Source: an uncultured Eubacteriales bacterium
GTDB lineage: Bacteria; Bacillota; Clostridia; Christensenellales; UBA1242
NCBI GenBank assembly: GCA_900556185.1
Contig: USNN01000006.1
Location: 1-22,660, forward strand
DNA length: 22,660 nt
Direction: 5' to 3'
Notes under the pieces: generated by a model
The model's input: the letters and a program-made list of their open reading frames with translations, nothing else
What the model was told of the DNA's origin: nothing
Databases searched by the model: none
Translations under genes and position numbers: made by a program
Shown: piece by piece, positions 14,168 through 19,869 of the stretch
Position numbering within the stretch: the stretch's first letter is position 1
Layout: each line of letters opens with the position of its first letter

Positions 14168-15580
14168 ATGAAAGATAAAGTTAAAGACATTTTTATAAAA
14201 GCAAAGCAGGGCTTAGAATGGTTTTTTAAGTCTGACTTTTATTATGCCTTTTTTACTTTTATGGTGATACTAAGTTGGGCTTTAAAAAACTCATATATTG
14301 GAATAACCGTGGCAGGAGTAACACTAATTTTAAACTTTTTAACAAGTAAATCATTAAACAGGTTTGCGTTAGTTGCTGTTGTAATTCCAGCGATGGTTGA
14401 TACCGAATTTATGAGTAGGTTAACGCCTGCGTTTTTAGTGTATTCCATTATTGTTGTCGTGCTTGTTTTACTTAGTGGGGTTTACTACTTTTTAAATAAT
14501 TACCAAAAAGACGACCGAAAAATTGTTAATAGCAAATTCTTTATTGCGTACGTTATTAGTATTGTTGCAATAGCGCTAGCGGGCGTAGGGTATCCTGGGC
14601 AAACTGTAACTAAGGTTATGATAGCAGTTGGCGTGCATCTAGGGCTACTTGGGCTATATTGTTTACTTTATAAGTGCTCAGACGAAAACTCTAAAGAAGA
14701 AATAGCTAAGTCTATTGTGGCACTTGGCGTTGTTATGGTGGTGGAAATGCTAATATTCTTAGTAAATTCGCCAGATATAAAGGTTATAATAACAACAAAA
14801 ACATTGGTGCTTGGTTGGGCAATAACAAATTCGCTCGCTTGTATGCTAGCAGTTTGCATACCGCTTGCATTTTACCTTGCAAAAGGCAAAAGAGTGCAAT
14901 TGCCTTATATGATTCTCGGCACGTTGTTTTATTGTGCAATATTTTTAACAAATTGCAGAAGTATGATACTTGTTGGGTCGGTCGTTTATTTGGCTACTTT
15001 AGTGGTGTCTGTAATTAAGTTGAATAGATGGCAAGCACTTTTAAACATCGGTGTTATGGCTGTAATTGGAATTATTGCTGTTAATAACTACTTTTCAGAA
15101 ATATTTGGTCAGTTTTTAAATATTGGGCTAGACGACAACGGCAGAGAAGAATTATTCACATATTACTTAAGTCAATTTAAAGAGCATCCTGTGTTTGGAA
15201 TGGGTTTCTTTAACGACACCGAAATTCAAGCCGATGGAATGGTTCGAGCCCATAATACAATACTACAAATTGTCGCAAGTATGGGAATATTTGGCGTTAT
15301 TTGTGCACTTTACTATTATTACACTAGATACATTTCATTTTTTAAAAACTTTACCACATTTAAGTTGTTTGCAATTATTTCATATGTGGCAATGGCAGGG
15401 TATGGGATGTTTGACTGTGCGATAATTTCTTCGTATAAACTAATTATTGTGTATCTACTTATGCTTGCAGTGGAACTAGATAGCCCTTATAAGCCATGGG
15501 CAACTAATCTTGTTCAAAAGGTTAAACTAAAATTTAAAAATAAGGAAAAAATTCAAAATACCACTGGGGAAACTGCCTAG
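14168..15580 (+). CDS. O-antigen ligase / polysaccharide polymerase family membrane protein
   Basis: This 470-aa protein has about ten to twelve membrane segments spread through residues 20-450. It carries the marks of the Wzy_C (O-antigen ligase/polymerase) family: a large outer loop with GREE (R326), then HPVFGMGFF, and the conserved AHN (H362, N363) ahead of the next membrane segment. Members join or polymerise undecaprenyl-linked sugars at the outer face of the cytoplasmic membrane; in Gram-positive bacteria they usually act on capsule, teichuronic-type or other wall polysaccharide. No glycosyltransferases are nearby, so the substrate is open. The start has a promoter but no Shine-Dalgarno, suggesting a leaderless message. 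The end of the coding region is part of its own terminator hairpin. Confidence 0.82.
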   Translation: MKDKVKDIFIKAKQGLEWFFKSDFYYAFFTFMVILSWALKNSYIGITVAGVTLILNFLTSKSLNRFALVAVVIPAMVDTEFMSRLTPAFLVYSIIVVVLVLLSGVYYFLNNYQKDDRKIVNSKFFIAYVISIVAIALAGVGYPGQTVTKVMIAVGVHLGLLGLYCLLYKCSDENSKEEIAKSIVALGVVMVVEMLIFLVNSPDIKVIITTKTLVLGWAITNSLACMLAVCIPLAFYLAKGKRVQLPYMILGTLFYCAIFLTNCRSMILVGSVVYLATLVVSVIKLNRWQALLNIGVMAVIGIIAVNNYFSEIFGQFLNIGLDDNGREELFTYYLSQFKEHPVFGMGFFNDTEIQADGMVRAHNTILQIVASMGIFGVICALYYYYTRYISFFKNFTTFKLFAIISYVAMAGYGMFDCAIISSYKLIIVYLLMLAVELDSPYKPWATNLVQKVKLKFKNKEKIQNTTGETA

Positions 15581-15598
15581 TGGTATTTTGCTTTTTAT
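15554..15598 (+). terminator. Intrinsic terminator overlapping the end of the polymerase-like gene
   Basis: CAAAATACCACT (15554-15565) pairs perfectly over 12 bp with AGTGGTATTTTG (15579-15590), followed by CTTTTT. The left arm encodes the last residues of the protein and the stop codon is at the start of the right arm. Confidence 0.88.
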
Positions 15599-15606
15599 AA
15601 AACTAA

Positions 15607-15635
15607 TTGCAATTTTAAATAATTACTGCTATAAT
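15607..15635 (+). promoter_or_regulatory. Promoter of the mrnC-rlmB-sigH-dnaX-ybaB-recR operon
   Basis: TTGCAA (15607-15612), exactly 17 bases, then a perfect TATAAT (15630-15635). The expected transcription start, 7 bases after the -10 box, coincides with the mrnC ATG at 15642, so the first gene would be leaderless. Confidence 0.8.
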
Positions 15636-15641
15636 GATAAT

Positions 15642-16055
15642 ATGGAATTTAATGATTTAATAAAAGGCAAAAAAAATACCAAAACCATTTCAGAAGTTAA
15701 GTTTTTAAACCCACTAGTTATGGCTTTTGTGGGGGATAGCATATATTCGTTATATGTAAAAACCGAAGTGCTAGATTTATACAAAACCAAGGTGGATAAT
15801 TTAACAAAAACCACAGCAACTATGGTAAATGCAAAAGCCCAAGAAGATGCATTGTTTAAAATTATGGATACCTTAACCGACGAAGAAAAAGACTTGGTTA
15901 GGCGAGCAAGAAACACAAACATTCATACCAAAGCGAAAAATTATTCAATTGAAACTTATCGCCACGCCACAGCCCTAGAAGCCTTGATTGGGTATTTATA
16001 TTTAGCAGGCAACTTGCAAAGACTAAAAGAATTATTAAATCTAATTTTTAACTAA
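15642..16055 (+). CDS. mrnC: Mini-ribonuclease III
   Basis: Mini-III is a small RNase III-like enzyme without the double-stranded RNA-binding domain; in Bacillus it trims the ends of 23S rRNA precursor. The RNase III-type helix FLNPLVMAFVGDSIYSLYV carries the conserved aspartate, and ALEALIGYLYLAG provides the second acidic site. I choose the ATG at 15642 (137 aa, starting MEFNDLIKG). The frame stays open upstream to an ATG at 15588, but that would begin inside the previous terminator and upstream of the promoter. The promoter implies a leaderless message. The next gene, rlmB, follows 10 bases later, the same pairing as in Bacillus, where both act on 23S rRNA. Confidence 0.92.
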   Translation: MEFNDLIKGKKNTKTISEVKFLNPLVMAFVGDSIYSLYVKTEVLDLYKTKVDNLTKTTATMVNAKAQEDALFKIMDTLTDEEKDLVRRARNTNIHTKAKNYSIETYRHATALEALIGYLYLAGNLQRLKELLNLIFN

Positions 16056-16065
16056 GAGAGATATT

Positions 16066-16782
16066 ATGAAGATAGAAGGAAAAAACGCAGTAAGAGAGTG
16101 TATACTTTCTCATAAAACAATAGAAAAAATACTTATTCAAAATGGGTCAGCAAACAATGAACTTGTTAACCTAGCAAAAGCAAACGGGGTAAAGGTTCAA
16201 TATATAAATAAATCGCAGATGGACGAACTTAGTGTAACTAAAAAGCACCAAGGCGTAATTGCACTATCAACTGATTTTAAGTATAGTTCGGTTGAAGACA
16301 TCTTAGCGTACGCAAAAGCCAAGAATGAACCAGCCTTTATTCTTATATTAGACGGGGTTGAAGACCCACATAACCTAGGCAGTGTGCTAAGAGTTGCTGA
16401 GTGTGCTGGCGTGCATGGTGTTATTATACCAAAAGACCGAGCAGTTGGCGTAACCGAAACAGTAGTTAAGGTTTCAGCTGGTGCGTCTGAAAGAGTAAGG
16501 GTGGCTAAAGTTGTAAACCTAAACCGAGCAATTGAAGAACTAAAGAGTAAAAATATTTTTGTATATTGTGCCGATATGGACGGCGAACCAATGACAAAAA
16601 CAAATTTAACTGGAGATATTGCAATTGTAGTTGGTTCTGAAGGGTTTGGCGTAAGCAAGTTAACTAAAAAACTTTGCGATGGAGTTATATCTATTCCAAT
16701 GTTTGGAAAAATTAACTCACTAAATGCATCAGTTAGTGCAGGCATTGTGGTATACGAAGCCATAAGACAACGAAAAAATTAA
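16066..16782 (+). CDS. rlmB: 23S rRNA (guanosine-2'-O-)-methyltransferase RlmB, SpoU/TrmH family
   Basis: RlmB-type enzymes use S-adenosylmethionine to methylate the 2'-OH of a guanosine in the peptidyl-transferase region of 23S rRNA (G2251 in E. coli). The 238-aa protein has an N-terminal substrate-binding domain (about 1-75) and a SpoU knot domain with all three motifs: DGVEDPHNLGSVLRVAECAG, IVVGSEGFGVS, and IPMFGKINSLNASVSAGIVV near the end. GAGAGA precedes the ATG. It is 10 bases after mrnC and 10 before the sigma factor gene, so it is co-transcribed. A different guanosine or a tRNA target cannot be excluded, since the family is broad. Confidence 0.93.
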   Translation: MKIEGKNAVRECILSHKTIEKILIQNGSANNELVNLAKANGVKVQYINKSQMDELSVTKKHQGVIALSTDFKYSSVEDILAYAKAKNEPAFILILDGVEDPHNLGSVLRVAECAGVHGVIIPKDRAVGVTETVVKVSAGASERVRVAKVVNLNRAIEELKSKNIFVYCADMDGEPMTKTNLTGDIAIVVGSEGFGVSKLTKKLCDGVISIPMFGKINSLNASVSAGIVVYEAIRQRKN

Positions 16783-16792
16783 AGGAAAAAGT

Positions 16793-17332
16793 ATGGAAGA
16801 ACTACAATTAGAGTCTATAATTAAAGAATACTCAGATGAAGTTCTAGCAATAGCAAAAAAGTATTACATTTCAGATGGGTCTATAGAAGACTTATACCAA
16901 GAAGGTTTAATTGGTTTGGCTTCGGGGTTTAAAACTTATGACACTAGCCACGGTGCAATTGGTAGTCCGGCATTTAAGGCGTTTTTACTAATGTGTGCTA
17001 AACGCCAAATTATAGATGCGGTGAAAAGGTCTAATAGCAAAAGAAATTTACCAATGTCTAATTTTGTGTCGCTATCTAGTGAAGATTTTGTAGAAACCAC
17101 AAATATGGCTCAACCTACAGTTGTTCCACTAGAAGACCGCGTTTTAACAAAAATTTCTAACGAAGAAGATGAAATTACATTAAATTTATCTGAGTTTGAA
17201 AAAACTGTGTTAAACTATTACTTAGATGGTTTAAAACAATCTGAAATAGCAACCATTGTAAATAAACCAGTAAAAAGCATAGACAATTGTCTGCAAAGAA
17301 TAAAAACAAAATTAAAAGGAAGAAATAAATGA
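16793..17332 (+). CDS. sigH: RNA polymerase sigma factor, SigH (Spo0H)-like
   Basis: This 179-aa sigma-70 family protein has region 2 (DLYQEGLIGLASGFKTYD, then FLLMCAKRQIIDAVKRSN) and region 4 (LSEFEKTVLNYYLDGLKQSE and the VKSIDNCLQRIKTKLK helix). The VKSIDN-LQR-K ending and the position after mrnC-rlmB match sigH of Bacillus, where SigH directs stationary-phase, early sporulation and competence genes. It is about 40 residues shorter than Bacillus SigH (218 aa), mostly at the ends and in the linker. The rpmG, secE and nusG genes that usually follow are absent: dnaX comes next, its ATG overlapping this gene's TGA by 4 bases. No anti-sigma gene is adjacent. What it controls here is inferred from homology. 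Confidence 0.9.
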   Translation: MEELQLESIIKEYSDEVLAIAKKYYISDGSIEDLYQEGLIGLASGFKTYDTSHGAIGSPAFKAFLLMCAKRQIIDAVKRSNSKRNLPMSNFVSLSSEDFVETTNMAQPTVVPLEDRVLTKISNEEDEITLNLSEFEKTVLNYYLDGLKQSEIATIVNKPVKSIDNCLQRIKTKLKGRNK

Positions 17333-18831
17333 GTTATCTAGCATTATACAGAAAGTATCGACCAACTAAGTTTGATGAAGTTATAGACCAAGAACACATA
17401 ACTAAAACTTTAATCAATCAAATTGAAAACGACAAAGTGGGTCATGCTTATTTGTTTTGTGGAAGCAGAGGAACGGGTAAAACATCTACAGCAAAAATTT
17501 TTGCAAGAGCCATAAACTGCGAGCATCCAGTTAATGGGTCGGCTTGTGGGGAATGTAAGGCTTGCAAAAGTTTAAGTGAAAGCAATAACCTAGACATATT
17601 GGAAATTGATGCGGCTAGTAATAATGGCGTAGATGAAATAAGGGAACTTCGTGAACAGGTTAAATATCCACCAGTTAATGGCAAATATAAGGTTTATATT
17701 ATAGACGAAGTTCATATGCTTTCGCCATCTGCGTTTAATGCACTACTAAAAACCCTAGAAGAACCTCCAAAATACGTTGTGTTTATTTTAGCGACAACCG
17801 AATCGCACAAAATTCCTGCAACAATTTTGAGTAGATGTATGCGGTTTGATTTTAAACTTGTATCCACCGAAGCAATTGCAGAGTTATTAAAACGTATTTT
17901 AACAGACAGTAAAATTTCATTTGATGAAAAGGCTGTAAATATTATTGCTCGTGCTGGCAATGGTAGTGTTAGAGATGCGTTAAGTATAGCAGATATGGTA
18001 ATAGCCTACTCAAACAATAACTTAACTTATGATAGCGTTGCAAAAGTAGTAGGAAGCATAGAAAAAGACAAATTATATGATATTATAGAGGCTTTAACGC
18101 AAAAATCACTTGGCAAAATGCTAGAAGAACTAGATAAAATTTTAGGAACGGGAAAACCACCGCAAGTATTAAGTAAAGAAATTATAACATACTTAAGAGA
18201 TTTACTAGTTATTCACACAGTAAGTGAGCCTATGGCAAAAGAGATGGTTGTTGTACCAACTGACACCTTTTTAAAAATGAAAGGTCAGGCTAGTGATGAA
18301 AACTATAAAACCATACTGAGTGCAATAGAATCTCTTAGCACAGTAGAACAAGACCTAAGGTATAGTGTGCATCCAAGAATAGTTCTAGAAACTGCGTTAA
18401 TAAGGGCAATGAATTTTATAAATCTAGAACAACGAGTAACAAATATAGAAAAGAAACTTCAAGGTGCAAATCTTGAAGTTAAAAAAAAAATAACTGAAAT
18501 TAAGGTTTTTAACAACGAATTAAAAACAAGTTCAAAAGTTAATATTGTTGGCGAACTTATGGCATACTTAAGGCGAACTGGCAATATGTTAACATATGCG
18601 GGTGTTGCAGTTGCGGATAAAATAGAATTAGAAGAAAACAAGTTGACTATTGTGGCAACTGCTGGCACAAAGTCTGAATCGCTAAATAATGCAGAAAGCA
18701 AAAAAATATTGCAAGAGTTTTGTGATAGTTTCGGTTACGAGTTAAACTTTGTGTATAATGAAGACCCAATGGAAGTTATGGTAAAAAAATTAAAAGACGC
18801 TTTTGGCGAATATATTAAAATAACAGAATAA
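17329..18831 (+). CDS. dnaX: DNA polymerase III subunits gamma/tau
   Basis: DnaX is the AAA+ motor of the clamp loader, which places the sliding clamp on DNA; its long form, tau, also ties polymerase and helicase together. The 500-aa protein has Walker A GSRGTGKT (45-52), a zinc module with C64, C73, C76 and C79, Walker B IIDEVH (124-129), the SRC motif (168-170), then the lid and collar domains to about residue 370 and a tau-type C-terminal domain (about 390-500). Codons 385-387 lie in a run of ten A (18481-18490) preceded by a perfect hairpin, a likely slippage site for a shorter gamma form of 387-389 aa. It overlaps sigH by 4 bases (ATGA) and is followed by ybaB and recR, the usual Bacillota order. 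Confidence 0.97.
   Translation: MSYLALYRKYRPTKFDEVIDQEHITKTLINQIENDKVGHAYLFCGSRGTGKTSTAKIFARAINCEHPVNGSACGECKACKSLSESNNLDILEIDAASNNGVDEIRELREQVKYPPVNGKYKVYIIDEVHMLSPSAFNALLKTLEEPPKYVVFILATTESHKIPATILSRCMRFDFKLVSTEAIAELLKRILTDSKISFDEKAVNIIARAGNGSVRDALSIADMVIAYSNNNLTYDSVAKVVGSIEKDKLYDIIEALTQKSLGKMLEELDKILGTGKPPQVLSKEIITYLRDLLVIHTVSEPMAKEMVVVPTDTFLKMKGQASDENYKTILSAIESLSTVEQDLRYSVHPRIVLETALIRAMNFINLEQRVTNIEKKLQGANLEVKKKITEIKVFNNELKTSSKVNIVGELMAYLRRTGNMLTYAGVAVADKIELEENKLTIVATAGTKSESLNNAESKKILQEFCDSFGYELNFVYNEDPMEVMVKKLKDAFGEYIKITE
18455..18490 (+). promoter_or_regulatory. Candidate dnaX slippage site: hairpin plus A10
   Basis: AACTTCAAG (18455-18463) pairs perfectly with CTTGAAGTT (18472-18480) around an 8-base loop, directly followed by ten As (18481-18490). 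Adding one A gives AAT AAC TGA after the lysines; losing one gives TAA straight after them. Both other frames thus stop at once, ending the protein at 389 or 387 aa, right after the clamp-loader collar. This resembles dnaX recoding, such as the A-run transcriptional slippage known in Thermus thermophilus. Confidence 0.6.
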
Positions 18832-18841
18832 GGAGAAATAT

Positions 18842-19159
18842 ATGGCAAATTTTGGTGGATTTGGTGGTGGCAATATGCAAGCACTTATGAAACAAGCTCA
18901 AAAATTACAACAAGAGGCAGTTAAAGCACAACAAGAACTAGAAGAATCTATAATAGAAGGTGTTGCTTCTAACGGATTAGTTAAGGTTACTATTAATGGT
19001 AAATTTGAGGTTCAAGGGGTGAATATAGACCCATCTATAGTAGACCCAGAAGATGTTGAAATGCTAGAAGATATGATTGTTGTCGCACTAAACGATGCAA
19101 CTGAAAAACTAGCTGAATTAAAGGCTAAAAAAATGGGTAAATTTGGAGGACTTATGTAA
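18842..19159 (+). CDS. ybaB: YbaB/EbfC family nucleoid-associated protein
   Basis: YbaB/EbfC proteins are small dimers that bind DNA and are found beside dnaX and recR in many bacteria; a link to RecR-type repair is suspected from this context. This 105-aa copy has the glycine-rich and methionine-rich start (MANFGGFGGGNMQALMKQAQ), a long amphipathic helix (about 12-37), the VKVTINGKFEVQGVNIDPS strand segment and a second helix ending in MGKFGGLM. AAGGAG precedes the ATG. It sits 10 bases after dnaX and its stop codon shares one base with the recR start, so it is translationally coupled to recR. Confidence 0.95.
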   Translation: MANFGGFGGGNMQALMKQAQKLQQEAVKAQQELEESIIEGVASNGLVKVTINGKFEVQGVNIDPSIVDPEDVEMLEDMIVVALNDATEKLAELKAKKMGKFGGLM

Positions 19160-19752
19160 TGGCATCATATATTGAGCCAATAGGTAAACTCGTTAATAAT
19201 TTTTCTAAATTACCAGGGGTTGGTAATAAAACTGCAACAAGATATGCGTATGCTATTATAAATATGAAAAAAGAAGAGGCTGAAGATTTTGCTAGTAGTA
19301 TAATGGATGTTATAAACAATGTTAAGTTTTGTTCTATTTGCGGTGATTATACCGATACCGACCCTTGTATGCACTGCAAAACCACAAATAGTTCAATTAT
19401 TTGTGTTGTGGCAGAACCTAAAGATGTTAGCGTAATAGAAAGGGCTAAAAACTTTAGTGTGGGGTATCACGTGTTACATGGCACAATTAGCCCACTTGCA
19501 GGCAGGGGACCAGAAGACATTAGAATAGCAGAACTGTTAAAGCGTATTGATGCAGAAAAAATTACCGAAGTTATAATGGCAACTAACACAGATGTAGAAG
19601 GCGAAGCAACTGCTATGTATATAGCAAGGCTATTAAAACCATTAGGCGTAAAAGTTACAAGGCTAGCGCAAGGCGTGGCAATGGGGTCTGATATTGAGTT
19701 TGCTGACGAAGTTACCCTAGGTAAGGCCTTAGATGATAGAAAGGAAATGTAA
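19159..19752 (+). CDS. recR: Recombination mediator protein RecR
   Basis: RecR forms a ring on DNA and, with RecF and RecO, helps RecA replace SSB at gaps during recombinational repair. The 197-aa protein has the typical parts: N-terminal helix-hairpin-helix (KLPGVGNKTATRYAY, 17-31), a C4 zinc finger (C58, C61, C70, C73), a Toprim domain (from about residue 80, with VVAEPKDV and ATNTDVEGEATAMY), and the C-terminal Walker-B-like tail. GGAGGA at 19145-19150 supports the start, which overlaps the ybaB stop by one base. It is the last gene of the operon and is followed by a terminator. Confidence 0.97.
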   Translation: MASYIEPIGKLVNNFSKLPGVGNKTATRYAYAIINMKKEEAEDFASSIMDVINNVKFCSICGDYTDTDPCMHCKTTNSSIICVVAEPKDVSVIERAKNFSVGYHVLHGTISPLAGRGPEDIRIAELLKRIDAEKITEVIMATNTDVEGEATAMYIARLLKPLGVKVTRLAQGVAMGSDIEFADEVTLGKALDDRKEM

Positions 19753-19763
19753 ATATAAAAAGT

Positions 19764-19795
19764 GGACATTTTGTAAAGAAATGTCTATTTTTTTT
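19764..19795 (+). terminator. Intrinsic terminator after recR
   Basis: GGACATTT (19764-19771) pairs with AAATGTCT (19779-19786, one G-T pair) around a 7-base loop, followed by A and eight Ts. It ends the mrnC-recR operon. Confidence 0.85.
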
Positions 19796-19804
19796 GCTTT
19801 TTAT

Positions 19805-19834
19805 TTGGCAATCGGGCAGATACTATAGTATAAT
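19805..19834 (+). promoter_or_regulatory. Promoter of the lipoprotein gene
   Basis: TTGGCA (19805-19810), 18 bases, then a perfect TATAAT (19829-19834). The leader carries AAAGGAG (19854-19860), a near-perfect Shine-Dalgarno, 9 bases before the GTG. Confidence 0.7.
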
Positions 19835-19869
19835 AAAATGTGATAGATTTTTGAAAGGAGAGGGGTTCT

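Noticed and set aside
15588..15641. An upstream ATG that would extend mrnC by 18 codons.
   Set aside because: It begins in the preceding terminator and upstream of a near-perfect promoter, and the extra residues do not fit the family's N-terminus.
16197..16763. A long open frame of 188 codons on the minus strand inside rlmB.
   Set aside because: rlmB is certain on the plus strand with all three SpoU motifs; the opposite frame has no ribosome-binding site and odd composition.
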